From assembly GCF_030503615.1 (NCBI RefSeq), contig NZ_CP129963.1:1798001-1862000 (forward strand): DNA of 64,000 nt, written 5' to 3'. The first letter of the stretch is position 1; the number at the start of each line of letters is the position of its first letter. The position numbers were made by a program, and so were the translations under genes. This DNA comes from Sphingobacterium sp. BN32. GTDB taxonomy: Bacteria > Bacteroidota > Bacteroidia > Sphingobacteriales > Sphingobacteriaceae. This document shows positions 37,642 through 46,789 of this stretch, piece by piece. A model generated the notes under the pieces. The model was not told the origin of the DNA. It saw nothing but the letters and a program-made list of their open reading frames with translations, and ran no database searches.

Positions 37642-38745
37642 ATGGAAAATTTCAATACAAAAATCGCAGACCTCGCAGGGCGCGGATTCGATACTGGCCA
37701 AATCCTCAGCGAATCAGAGTTGGCTAACGGACGTGTAGCCATCTGTCAGAATTGTGTGTTATACGCTTGTCCAGATGAGCTGATATTTGAAGTTCACGGT
37801 AATATTCTCATGAAATATCAGGAAGTTGGTGAAACGACTTCTAACTTAGGCTTTCCCCGATCGGATGAAATGGATGATCCCAGCATTGCTGGCGGAAAAG
37901 TCAGCTATTTTGAATATGGAAAGATTAACTGGCAATATCCTAATGGCAGCTCGATAGAAATGTATGAATTTGTCGACCTAGATAGTTATGAGCTGCAGCG
38001 TGCGCCCTTGGTTGCCAAACTTCAGGAAATTGCAGACTATGCCTTTGAAGCCCTTTCCGAGCCCCAAAGCAGCATTGAAAACAAAATTACCAAGGGCAGT
38101 AAGGAGTCTTGGTGTGGCAAAGCTGTTGCTTATTTTTATGCCAAAGCGGGCGTACCGAACAAGACGACTAGTCAATTTATGAATACTTCCAATATTTCAT
38201 TATTCGGTTCCTATGGGAAAATGACCTTTGACCAAAATGGGGTTCTACGTAAAGACTATCGCGAAAACACGCAATTGAAAGAGCAACATATGGCGCAGGA
38301 TGCAGCTAGGAAAATGATTACGTTTGAAGATATTGATGCCCAATATGACCTCGATATCTTGCCAGGCGATATTGTCCTTGTCGACAATTCGGGTAAGGGA
38401 GGCGCAGACCACATCCAAATCGTTTACAAATATGATCCCGGAACTAAAATGCTGACCGTAGTCGATGGAAACGGCGGTGGATTCGCTCTAGCCTCCCTCG
38501 GTATACCAAACAACGACGTCGCCCTAGCGCAAATAGCGGCTGACGGTATCCCCATATCGGCCAAAAAACAATGGATTGAAGACGAACTGGGAATATCACT
38601 GGTCTATCAGGGAAACGTCGCAGGTCATGTCGGAATCTCCTGCCATATCCTATTGCCGGAATATCAGATTCGTTACGAGGATAATACCTCCAAACATAAA
38701 CGTGTATGGGCAATTATCCGGCCTTCTATTCTGGACTTGCAATGA
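37642..38745 (+). CDS. LGFP-repeat protein with putative cysteine hydrolase (CHAP/NlpC-like) domain
   Basis: 367 residues without signal peptide. An LGFP-type repeat (GETTSNLGFPRSDE at 63-76, then GGKVSYFEYGKINWQYPNGS) lies in the N-terminal third; LGFP repeats are found in proteins attached to cell walls. From about 130 there is a domain with the layout of papain-like amidases: KESWCGKAVAYFYAKAG with candidate nucleophile Cys158, PGDIVLVDN at 241-249 and DHIQIVYKY with candidate His257, then VDGNGGG. Such enzymes cut peptidoglycan peptides or related amides. Third gene of the module. The catalytic assignment is by pattern only. Confidence 0.7.
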   Translation: MENFNTKIADLAGRGFDTGQILSESELANGRVAICQNCVLYACPDELIFEVHGNILMKYQEVGETTSNLGFPRSDEMDDPSIAGGKVSYFEYGKINWQYPNGSSIEMYEFVDLDSYELQRAPLVAKLQEIADYAFEALSEPQSSIENKITKGSKESWCGKAVAYFYAKAGVPNKTTSQFMNTSNISLFGSYGKMTFDQNGVLRKDYRENTQLKEQHMAQDAARKMITFEDIDAQYDLDILPGDIVLVDNSGKGGADHIQIVYKYDPGTKMLTVVDGNGGGFALASLGIPNNDVALAQIAADGIPISAKKQWIEDELGISLVYQGNVAGHVGISCHILLPEYQIRYEDNTSKHKRVWAIIRPSILDLQ

Positions 38746-38910
38746 GGAGGTATTAGATTTGAGACGGTTGTCTTGAACTAGGAAAGGAAGGAAAAGTTTG
38801 TCTTGAACCAGGAAAGGAAGGATTTAAGGATTTGCAGGATCGGGTCTAACTACTAAGTACTAACTACTAAATACTTTCCTGGTACAATACTTCATCCAGC
38901 CTTCGTCAAC
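38746..38910. repeat. Intergenic repeats (TTAGATTT and CCTTCCTTTCCTGGTTCA families)
   Basis: After the module comes a TATTAGATTTGAGAC stretch and two nearby copies of CTTGAACxAGGAAAGGAAGG, then TTTGCAGGATCGGG. This is the reverse orientation of the element seen at 57299 and 60957-61150. A TACTAAGTACTAACTACTAA run follows. No gene is visible. Confidence 0.6.
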
Positions 38911-39000
38911 TTAAAGCCCTTGTAAAACCCTTTCAAAGCCCTTTCAAACCCATACCACAACCGCTCTAAAAGGGGTATGATATGGGTTTGAAAGGGTTAA
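38911..39000. repeat. REP-like palindromic element, copy 2
   Basis: The clearest copy: perfect 16-bp arms CCCTTTCAAACCCATA (38939-38954) and TATGGGTTTGAAAGGG (38981-38996) with a 26-base loop holding CCGCTCTAAAAGGGG. A tail of A residues follows on the plus strand. Upstream, CCCTTGTAAAACCC is shared with the copy at 57077. It lies between a plus-strand and a minus-strand gene end. Confidence 0.75.
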
Positions 39001-39024
39001 AAAAAAGTATGGAGTTGTAGGAAA

Positions 39025-40134
39025 TCACTTCCATTGTTCAATCCATTGTTGCTCTGATTTATGGAGTTTGCTGATAGCGGGTGAATATTGTGGGTCTGGC
39101 ATATACCAATACAACGATTCGTAGTATTCTTTCAATTCGGGGTCGCTGAATACATACCCACGTCTGGCGAAAGGCAGATTTCTCAATATCTTCTTTTGGA
39201 AGCTCGAGAGCGATTCTTCGAAATTAATGTTGTCGGCTTGATAAATTGAAAACGGCAGGTAAAAGTCCTTGTCCGTATTTAGAATTTCATGGATATAGAG
39301 GTTGTGACTGTAAATGGATAGCTCCCCTTTCGGACTGAAGTTTTTCTTTTGAAAGACTAACTTTCCACTTTTCACTGCGAATTCCAAAGCGTTACGATCT
39401 AACGGTGAATTTGGCGTTGCCTTAATATCTCGAACCTTCCCTACCCCATCAATCTTCCACTCGTCTTTGCGTTTGAAGAAAGTCTTATCAATATAAAAAT
39501 CTTCAAAATCCTCCATCTCTATATTCAATGTAAAGTCGTCGATTTGCTTATTTGCCCAACGGTTTGCTGCGGTAAGCACATAGTCGAATTGAAAGTTATA
39601 CTCGATACCGCCGGACACATCGAAGGTATAGGTATGTTTAACGATGTTCTTTCCTTTCTTAAACTTGGCTTTGAAATGGTAAACGTAGAAAAAGTCTACG
39701 TAGTTGCCACTCGTGCTGCCATCGAAATTCGCAAGGTCGATGGTCTTGATTTTTCCGTTCTGATTGTAAAGTGAATCAGCAACATAGGCGACCTGATATT
39801 TCAACGGACTTCCATTCATATTTACCGTGAAATCGCGCATATACGGGTGAAGTCCTTTCTTAGGTGCGCCCTCCACGTCCCCACTTGGCGATATGGCTTC
39901 AAAACCGACGATTAGTTCTTTTTCGCGAGAAGGATTGAAGAATTCGTAGTAAACTGTGACTTCGATCAATTTATTATTGAATTTCTTTACTGTTAGTATT
40001 TCCTTTTGTATGGAAATATCGGTTTCATGAATGGGTATTAATTGGTTTCCAGCAGCAAAGTAAGCACCATCATTCGCGAATGCGCTCAAACTGAGCAACA
40101 GGAATAAAAAAGACAGGAGATGTTTTGGGATCAT
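39025..40134 (-). CDS. Secreted YARHG-domain protein
   Basis: A signal peptide (MIPKHLLSFLFLLLSLSAFA) leads into about 270 residues of beta-rich sequence (IEVTVYYEFFNPSREKELIV, YTFDVSGGIEYNFQFDYVL) reminiscent of DUF4424. At the C-terminus, ILRNLPFARRGYVFSDPELK followed by YESLYWYMPDPQY matches the YARHG domain, a small extracellular domain of unknown function in many bacteria. Position in the envelope is likely, role unknown. It has no close operon partner: a terminator separates it from the susD gene upstream. Confidence 0.82.
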   Translation of the reverse strand: MIPKHLLSFLFLLLSLSAFANDGAYFAAGNQLIPIHETDISIQKEILTVKKFNNKLIEVTVYYEFFNPSREKELIVGFEAISPSGDVEGAPKKGLHPYMRDFTVNMNGSPLKYQVAYVADSLYNQNGKIKTIDLANFDGSTSGNYVDFFYVYHFKAKFKKGKNIVKHTYTFDVSGGIEYNFQFDYVLTAANRWANKQIDDFTLNIEMEDFEDFYIDKTFFKRKDEWKIDGVGKVRDIKATPNSPLDRNALEFAVKSGKLVFQKKNFSPKGELSIYSHNLYIHEILNTDKDFYLPFSIYQADNINFEESLSSFQKKILRNLPFARRGYVFSDPELKEYYESLYWYMPDPQYSPAISKLHKSEQQWIEQWK

Positions 40135-40300
40135 GGGGTTCGTTATTTTTCTATATTTTTCATAGAATCAATCAACTAGGACTGATCTATTAAATATAAA
40201 AATTATTAATCGACGAATTTGTAAAAAAGGGGAAATCTGTAGCCGTTTATCGAGCGTCAGACGCTGCTTCGAGCAGCTTGAAAACTATCATATTTCAAAA

Positions 40301-40333
40301 GAAAAAGCAGCGAGTATTCCTCAGCTGCTTTTC
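40301..40333 (-). terminator. Intrinsic terminator after the susCD pair
   Basis: On the minus strand AAAAGCAGCTGAG pairs with CTCGCTGCTTTTT (one bulged base) around a five-base loop, followed by T-rich sequence. It lies 24 bases past the SusD stop. A second small hairpin (GCTGCT-TCG-AGCAGC at 40263-40277) lies nearby without a T-run. Confidence 0.75.
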
Positions 40334-40356
40334 TCATATTAAAATTTATTTTGGTA

Positions 40357-42114
40357 TTACCAACCTGGATTTTGTCCAAGGTCAGGGTTGATTACCAAGT
40401 CGCTGTTTGCGATTGGTTTTAAATATTTGCGATCTTCAAATTTTCGATTTTCATCGACACGCCATAGGATATGACCTTTGGTTCCTTGACTGAGTTTGGC
40501 GGCTTTCCCATCTACAACGAAGTAGGATACTCCTTGCTTCGGGCTTGCCGGCGTTTTTGCGACAAACGATACATCAGGAGTACCATTGCCATCTAAGTCC
40601 ATTTCCTGATCCATTGCCGGCACGTAAATACCCTTCCATGGCATTTCTAGCAATGTTCCCTTTTTCCAGCGCATTAGATCATCATAGCGTAAGCCTTCAT
40701 AACAAAGCTCGATGCCCCGTTCGCGACGCACCTCTAGTAAAAACTTATCGCTTATCTCAGGGAAATACACTTGCTGTAGATAGGTATCTGCTGTTTCAGG
40801 CTGCTTTGGATTAACGCCGGCACGCTTTCTTAGGGCAGCAATCGTTTGTTCCCAAATACTGGCATTTCCGGCCATTTGTCCTAGTTCAGCAGCAGATTCC
40901 GCATAGTTCAATAACACTTCGGCATAACGCAACATCGTAATAGAGTTATAGGCTTCGGCTATTCCATCCAGTCTTTTATCGTCTAAGCTGAATTTTAAGA
41001 TGTGATATCCTGTAAATGTATAACCAAAGTTTGCTGGCGCAGCGGATCCGTCTGAGCGCTTGTATCCTAAGCCACGGATAGTTTGTGACAGACGTGGATC
41101 GCGACCTTTCATTTCCTCGACGAACAAAAGTTCGTCAAAGCCTGCTTTATCAGTAAATCTCGAGCCGTCGGCATTTAAGTAGGTATTAACAAATTGTTTG
41201 TTCAAGCCCCAGCGAGCACCATAGGTCGCTGAATTGAACTTCCAGGTAACCTCATGCCAACGCTTTAACGCATTGTTATAGGTATTGGCCCACATAATCT
41301 CGGCAGCAACCGGATTTTCGCTGGTGAACAATGTACGATAATCTGTCGTTGGATTACCCGTACTATATAGCGAATACTGTTTTGAATCCATTACTTGTTT
41401 TGCTGAGTTTAATGCTTCGGTCAGCCACTTGTCTGCTGTGTTAGCCAATCCGATCTCGCTGTGGTATTTACGGTAGGTTCCTTCGAATAAGCAGATGCGC
41501 GACTTGATTCCCAAGGCTACCCATTTGCTGATCATGGAAGATGTATTATCCTTCTTGTCGCGAATATTGGCTACTGCATAATCCAAGTCGGCTAAGACTG
41601 AGTCCATAACCGCTGCACGAGGGTCTCTTTTTTTGTACAGCATATCTCTATCATCTGTTGAGAGTGGTTTGCTATACCATGGCACATCGCCGTAGTCTTT
41701 TACCATATCAAAATAAAATAAGGCTCTGTAAAATCTAGCGATTCCAGCGTAGTGTTTCCGAGCAGCTTCGGGGATTGCCGGGTTATCATACTTACTTAAA
41801 AAATAGTTGATGTTTCGGAGCTTAGTCCATGACCAGCCTCCCTGATCGATCGGCGTAAAGCTTCCGGAGATGAACTTTGGGGAGTTGTTCTTCGAGGTAT
41901 ATTCGCCCATTTCATCTGCCTGCACAATGGCAAGCGCTGATGGCGTAAATTGTTGATAGAACGAATTGCTGTAAAGCTGTAAGTCAGCTTCTGTGTTGAA
42001 GAAACTATTAGGCACCAATTTGTCGAATGGTTCCCTGTCGAGGAAATTCTTACTACATGCCGAGCACAGCAATGCAGCAAAAGCTAATAAACAATATTTT
42101 ATAGATGGTTTCAT
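40357..42114 (-). CDS. SusD/RagB-family nutrient-binding lipoprotein
   Basis: The ATG at 42114 gives a signal peptide with lipobox (LLCSAC) and KNFLDREPFD, the standard opening of SusD proteins. The rest fits the family's TPR-rich fold with typical motifs: ARFYRALFYFDMVKDYGDVP, SRICLFEGTYRKYH, MLRYAEVLLNYAESA, ELCYEGLRYDDLMRWKKGT, and a C-terminal segment ending NPDLGQNPGW. It should cap the SusC barrel on the cell surface and catch the substrate, probably a glycan. Ten bases follow the SusC stop, so the two are co-transcribed. No glycoside hydrolase lies beside them. Confidence 0.95.
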   Translation of the reverse strand: MKPSIKYCLLAFAALLCSACSKNFLDREPFDKLVPNSFFNTEADLQLYSNSFYQQFTPSALAIVQADEMGEYTSKNNSPKFISGSFTPIDQGGWSWTKLRNINYFLSKYDNPAIPEAARKHYAGIARFYRALFYFDMVKDYGDVPWYSKPLSTDDRDMLYKKRDPRAAVMDSVLADLDYAVANIRDKKDNTSSMISKWVALGIKSRICLFEGTYRKYHSEIGLANTADKWLTEALNSAKQVMDSKQYSLYSTGNPTTDYRTLFTSENPVAAEIMWANTYNNALKRWHEVTWKFNSATYGARWGLNKQFVNTYLNADGSRFTDKAGFDELLFVEEMKGRDPRLSQTIRGLGYKRSDGSAAPANFGYTFTGYHILKFSLDDKRLDGIAEAYNSITMLRYAEVLLNYAESAAELGQMAGNASIWEQTIAALRKRAGVNPKQPETADTYLQQVYFPEISDKFLLEVRRERGIELCYEGLRYDDLMRWKKGTLLEMPWKGIYVPAMDQEMDLDGNGTPDVSFVAKTPASPKQGVSYFVVDGKAAKLSQGTKGHILWRVDENRKFEDRKYLKPIANSDLVINPDLGQNPGW

Positions 42115-42124
42115 CGTTGTAGAT

Positions 42125-45100
42125 TTAGAATGTGACATTTAATCCGAAGGTGTAAGATTTCAATTGTGGGTAAGCATAGCCTTCTGCTTGGTTGTTCGTT
42201 AAGTCACCAATAGGTTTCTCGATCACTTCCGGATCAAAGTTGTCTGTGTGTTTGAATAATCCTGAGAAAGTGAATAGATTCTGCCCGGTTACAAATACTT
42301 GAACGTTGGCTAGCTTCGATTTTTGCAACCAGCTTTTCGGCAGGCTGTAATCAATCGTAATATTTTTAACGCGTAAGTATGATATATCTTGCAAGTAACG
42401 GGTTTGCGGGGCACCTAATGAACGGTCAGTTCCCAAGGCAGTATAGCCTCTATATCTTGGGAAATAAGAATCTGGATTTTCCTCCGACCACATATCCTCC
42501 ATCATTTTTGTTGGCTGATAACCATATGGACGGTTATACGGTCCCCAAAATAAACCTGCTTCCGGTGCAAAATAGTAATCTCTCTTACCGATACCTTGGA
42601 AGAATGCAGACAGTCCGATGCCATTCCAACGGCCGGAAAGGTTGAATCCGAACTGATAACGTGGAGAATTATTACCGATTATACGGCGATCGCCCGGATT
42701 TTCTACTGTATTATCACCGTTGTTAATCACACCATCGACTTCGCCATTCGCATTCGGTAAGTCAGCAAACTTCAAATCTCCCGGCAGCCATACATTGTTA
42801 TTCGAGTTACGAATAAAACTTTGATCGGCATGGTTTTTCACGTCTTCTTCTGAGGTGAAGAATCCCAGGGTTTGATATCCCCAAATTTCGCCAATTTCTT
42901 GTCCTACATAATAAGAACTCAATAATTTCCTCGGATTGTTAAAACGAGTGATGTTAGATTTACTGTCCCATAAGGAACCGTTTATCCCCCAATTGAAGGG
43001 TTTGCCGGCAAGTTCAAATTGATTGTTATAATTAACGGTTAGTTCCCATCCTTTTGTCGACAGATCGGCAAAATTACCATAAGGAACTGCGGCGCCAAAT
43101 ACAGCAGGAAGCGGCTCGCCTATGGTAAACATATCGTAGGTTTTACGATTGTACCAATCAAAAGTTAGGTTTAAGGCATTATCAAAAAAACCAAGATCTG
43201 CTCCCACGTTGAATGTCGTCGATCTTTCCCAGGTTAAGCCTTCAGGAATGACGCCTGGGATAGACGTATAGCTCGGTTGAACACCACCTAAAATAACACC
43301 CGTTTTTGCGACACCCATTTGCTCTTGATAGCGGTATGGACTGATATTTCCATTTCCAAGAGAACCATAGGATGCTCTAAACTTTAAGTTGCTGACCAAA
43401 GGCTTCGCATCTTCAAAAAATGATTCATTCGATACAACCCATCCCGCGGAGACCGATGGAAAGAAACCAAAGCGTTGATCTTCCGGGAATTTCGACGATC
43501 CGTCGTAACGCCCATTTAGCTCCAGCAAATATTTATTGGCGTACGCATAATTGAAGCGATAGAACAATCCAATATATGCCCATTCATTACCGCCGCCGCC
43601 GATATTGAAATTTAAACCATCCATTAGGTTAAAATCGGGTTTATCGGGCAATATGATTCCGTCGCGTTGAGCATCTAGGTTTTTGAAGGTTTGCTCTTCG
43701 ACGTTGTAACCAATTAATGCATTGATGTCATGTTTGTCAGCGAACTTTTTCATGTAGTTTGCCGTGATGTTTCCTGCAAGATACTTTTTACGGTCGCCGA
43801 GCTGTCTTAGTAAGCTTCGACCAAAGCGGTCGATTACCCCCGGCGAATTACTATAATTCACATAGTTGTTGGTTCTGGTATCATCTTGCCAAGTTCTTGC
43901 GTAGGTAAGATCGCCCTTCAATGTTAATCCTGCCAGCGGTTTGATGACTACGCCTGCTGTGTTTCGAATCACGGTATTATTGAGATCGGAAGCATTTACG
44001 CCTTCCATATACGATGCAACACCGGTATAAATTGCGGTATGGGTATAGGTCCCATCGGGGTTATGGATAACCGCCATAGGATATCCTTGGTGCTCAAAAT
44101 TTCGCCAAATATTTCCGTCTCCATCTGCAAACATCGGGTAATGATAGTCATACGATGAGATTTCCATATTATTTTGGAAAGTTAACCAGTCGGTTACTTT
44201 GATATCGCCTTTTCCTCGGACGTTGTATTTGTTGAACTTATCCGGATTGAACTGGAACAAGCCTCCTTGATGATAATAGCGTCCGGAAAGGAAATAGGAT
44301 GCTTTATCGCCACCACCCGATACGCTCATGGCCTGTTCGGTTGCAGGCATGTCGTTGCGATATATGATGTTGTACCAATCGGTATTACCGAAATACTCGT
44401 AGCGCTTCGTTGCAGGATTGTAAACGACGTCTTCACCAGTAGGATTTTCGTCGTGCTTCCGCAAAGCCTCTAAATACTCCAACGAGAATGGATAGACGTT
44501 GTTCACCGAAATTGGCGTTGATTTATAGTCGTACCATGCATTGAAGGCATCGTTAAAGTTTTTTGCCCATTGGTAGCCATTGGTCACAAGCTTAGGTTCC
44601 ACTACCCTATTATTGATCGAGAAATTCGAGTTTAAAGTTACAGTAGCCTTTCCTGCTTTGGGGGTCTTTGTTGTGATCAATACCACCCCAAACGCGGCAC
44701 GCGAGCCATAGATAGCCGCCGAAGACGCATCTTTTAAAACGGTCACACTCTCGATATCGTTCGGATTGATCATATTTGGATCGCCCTCTACGCCATCAAT
44801 CAAAACCAAAGCACTACCACCGGCACCGATCGAGGTCGTACCACGTACGTTAAAGGTCGCACCGCGAGTTGGACTTCCGTCAACCATCTTTAAGTTTAAA
44901 TTGGGAAGAGCGCCTTGCAACATCCGACTCAGACTGGAAGAAGGACGATTCTCCAGCGTTTCGGAGGTAATCTGCGAGACAGCGCCCGTTAGATTAACCT
45001 TCTTTTGCGTTCCGTATCCAACCACAACGACTTCATCTAAGTCATTTTTGTTGTCTAGCTGCACCAGCACGTCGTCAGCATTGTTTGTAACAGCATGTGT

Positions 45101-45385
45101 TTTCGTGTTAAAACCGACGTACGAAACAACTAATGTAGGATTTTGTTTAGGTGATTCAATCGTAAACCGACCTAACTTATCTGTCGCTGTACCGCGGTTA
45201 GTGCCCTGAATAGCAACTGTTGCATTTTCAATGGGATTGCCGCTTCCATCAACGACTTTTCCGCGTATGGTTTGCTGTAAAACATTGCTGTACAATAGTT
45301 CTACGCTTAGTTTCGATTCTTTCCCTTGTATCGGTAAGGACAATGCCATCCCTGCCAATAGGAATATTGGTATACATTTTTTCAT
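42125..45385 (-). CDS. SusC/RagA-family TonB-dependent outer-membrane transporter
   Basis: 1086 residues: signal peptide, a carboxypeptidase-regulatory-like domain (IRGKVVDGSGNPIENATVAI), the TonB-box region (DEVVVVGYGTQ), plug domain (VRGTTSIGAGGSALVLIDGV, SSAAIYGSRAAFGVVLITTK), and a 22-strand barrel ending in a Phe-terminal strand (YTFGLNVTF). It imports large ligands with energy from TonB, with SusD as the lid. There is no adjacent sigma/anti-sigma pair or hybrid sensor, and no N-terminal signalling extension, so the local control is not visible. A 60-codon frame lies in its probable leader (45408-45590). Confidence 0.95.
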   Translation of the reverse strand: MKKCIPIFLLAGMALSLPIQGKESKLSVELLYSNVLQQTIRGKVVDGSGNPIENATVAIQGTNRGTATDKLGRFTIESPKQNPTLVVSYVGFNTKTHAVTNNADDVLVQLDNKNDLDEVVVVGYGTQKKVNLTGAVSQITSETLENRPSSSLSRMLQGALPNLNLKMVDGSPTRGATFNVRGTTSIGAGGSALVLIDGVEGDPNMINPNDIESVTVLKDASSAAIYGSRAAFGVVLITTKTPKAGKATVTLNSNFSINNRVVEPKLVTNGYQWAKNFNDAFNAWYDYKSTPISVNNVYPFSLEYLEALRKHDENPTGEDVVYNPATKRYEYFGNTDWYNIIYRNDMPATEQAMSVSGGGDKASYFLSGRYYHQGGLFQFNPDKFNKYNVRGKGDIKVTDWLTFQNNMEISSYDYHYPMFADGDGNIWRNFEHQGYPMAVIHNPDGTYTHTAIYTGVASYMEGVNASDLNNTVIRNTAGVVIKPLAGLTLKGDLTYARTWQDDTRTNNYVNYSNSPGVIDRFGRSLLRQLGDRKKYLAGNITANYMKKFADKHDINALIGYNVEEQTFKNLDAQRDGIILPDKPDFNLMDGLNFNIGGGGNEWAYIGLFYRFNYAYANKYLLELNGRYDGSSKFPEDQRFGFFPSVSAGWVVSNESFFEDAKPLVSNLKFRASYGSLGNGNISPYRYQEQMGVAKTGVILGGVQPSYTSIPGVIPEGLTWERSTTFNVGADLGFFDNALNLTFDWYNRKTYDMFTIGEPLPAVFGAAVPYGNFADLSTKGWELTVNYNNQFELAGKPFNWGINGSLWDSKSNITRFNNPRKLLSSYYVGQEIGEIWGYQTLGFFTSEEDVKNHADQSFIRNSNNNVWLPGDLKFADLPNANGEVDGVINNGDNTVENPGDRRIIGNNSPRYQFGFNLSGRWNGIGLSAFFQGIGKRDYYFAPEAGLFWGPYNRPYGYQPTKMMEDMWSEENPDSYFPRYRGYTALGTDRSLGAPQTRYLQDISYLRVKNITIDYSLPKSWLQKSKLANVQVFVTGQNLFTFSGLFKHTDNFDPEVIEKPIGDLTNNQAEGYAYPQLKSYTFGLNVTF

Positions 45386-45407
45386 AAAAAAATAAAAAGT
45401 TAGTCTA

Positions 45408-45590
45408 CTATGAGATTATTTTGAAGGTCGCCTGTTTATCACTAGGGTGGTCGGTTGAAGTTGAAGTCGACACGAAAGGGTTAGTCTCCTTTCCATGGTC
45501 GATAACAAGTGGCAGAAGCAAGTTTCCTTGGTTTCTCTTGTAAAATGAAGCGGCGATTAAAGGCCTTAAAAACGTAGCTGTAATAGTCAT
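45408..45590 (-). CDS. Possible 60-residue leader ORF upstream of susC
   Basis: An ATG-started frame ends 22 bases before the susC ATG. The product (MTITATFLRPLIAASFYKRN onward) has no recognised family. A TAGCTTTG that fits the -7 element lies at 45622-45615 on this strand, so transcription could start about 18 bases upstream of this ATG; no TTTG -33 was found at the right distance. It may be a translated leader that tunes SusC/D expression, or chance. Confidence 0.25.
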   Translation of the reverse strand: MTITATFLRPLIAASFYKRNQGNLLLPLVIDHGKETNPFVSTSTSTDHPSDKQATFKIIS

Positions 45591-45964
45591 CGTTAGTCGG
45601 TTAAGTTATGCCGACAAAGCTAATTAAGGTTTATTAAGAGAATATTAACTTCTTGTTCAATAAAAATTAAGAAAACTAAAGCGTTTAAATAGTTTAATAA
45701 GAACTTTATAAAGTTAATAACAAGCTAAGTTTTCGGTTTTTTAGAAGAGCAACAGGTTATTTTGCCTTTCGATAAGTTCTTGAAGACGATATTTTTTGAT
45801 GTATTCAATGAAATAAGTAGCGGTCGGTTAGTTTCGGCTTGACAAATTTAATTTTAGACTAAGCGTTGATTTATTAATCTGAAATGTTTATAAATTCTTA
45901 CTATTTTTCGATAAATTCTTTCGAATGCTTTGAGCCTTTATAGCGGGGAATTAAAGCATTGAGG
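45591..45964. other. AT-rich intergenic region upstream of the susC leader
   Basis: About 370 bases between the leader frame and the coiled-coil protein gene on the same strand. It is A/T-rich, with the TAGCTTTG -7 candidate for susC at 45615-45622. No terminator stem, repeat shared with other intergenic regions, or credible gene was seen. Confidence 0.4.
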
Positions 45965-46693
45965 CTATAAAGCTTTGGTTTTGTCTATAAATTGTAGATA
46001 AGCATCTGCTTTGAATTCGTTGTATTGGAAAACATCGAAGACAATTTTGGCAAATAGATGATTAAGTTTTTTGAGAATTTCTTCCTTATTCCCTTGAATC
46101 GTCAAAGTTAGTTTCGTTTGCTTCGGCGTGTAAACAAAGCCGATTTGTTCTAGTTTTTCTAGGTTGTCGTAAAAGAAGATTCTTTTCTTTAGCAGTTGCT
46201 TTATTCCTGGCAGACTGACCTTTGCGGTCTTATTGGCATAGCTAATTGAAAAATAGAAATTGTCGTTTTTTATTAAGATAAGTTTCAGATGCTTGACTTT
46301 CTTATCAAGTAACTGCTCTAGAATATCGGCGAATAGACGCTTGTCCTTTTGCGTTGGTTCTTCAACTATGCGATTGAGCTTTTCCAACTCTTCTGTCGCA
46401 CTTATAAGCTCGCTCTGAAAATATTCCCGCATTTCGCTCGATGGTTCGGATGCGATGTCGCTCTCAATCCCCGCTATATTTCGTTTCCAAAACGCCTTTT
46501 CATTATGTAAAGGATCCTCGAGCTCTCTTAGCTTATATAGACTTAAAGATACTTGCTCGAGAGCTCCCGCATGATAGTGTGCACTTAAATACTGGTTATC
46601 TGAGATTGCTTGATCGATAAACTTTGTTAGACGATCTCTTTCTTCCGAAAGCAAGGAAATGAGAAAGGGAAGATTAGTATCGTCTTTATACAT
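45965..46693 (-). CDS. Unknown cytoplasmic coiled-coil protein
   Basis: 242 residues, no signal peptide. The N-terminal half is rich in Leu, Glu, Lys and Ser and likely forms a coiled coil (FLISLLSEERDRLTKFIDQA, FQSELISATEELEKLNRIVE). The C-terminal half alternates beta patterns and helices (FYFSISYANKTAKVSLPGIK, KLTLTIQGNKEEILKKLNHL). The last third resembles a small helix-rich binding domain, but no family was recognised. The gene stands alone with about 270 and 100 bases on either side of non-coding DNA, and it is A/T-richer than the core genes around it. Confidence 0.65.
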   Translation of the reverse strand: MYKDDTNLPFLISLLSEERDRLTKFIDQAISDNQYLSAHYHAGALEQVSLSLYKLRELEDPLHNEKAFWKRNIAGIESDIASEPSSEMREYFQSELISATEELEKLNRIVEEPTQKDKRLFADILEQLLDKKVKHLKLILIKNDNFYFSISYANKTAKVSLPGIKQLLKKRIFFYDNLEKLEQIGFVYTPKQTKLTLTIQGNKEEILKKLNHLFAKIVFDVFQYNEFKADAYLQFIDKTKAL

Positions 46694-46789
46694 ACGGCTT
46701 CGTTTCTTTTAGCAGTTCAATTTTTTTTATGCTAGTAACTTCATCGCCAAAGTCGGTATTGACAACAAATTGATTAATGCTAATTTAGT

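Noticed and set aside
37642..38745. Complete type VI or contractile-injection effector cassette
   Set aside because: No VgrG, PAAR, Hcp, sheath or immunity gene is seen near the LGFP/hydrolase protein. The effector idea stays open only as a hypothesis.
40357..45385. Polysaccharide utilisation locus
   Set aside because: SusC/D are present, but no glycoside hydrolase, lyase, hybrid two-component system or sigma/anti-sigma pair is beside them. Only the transport pair can be claimed.
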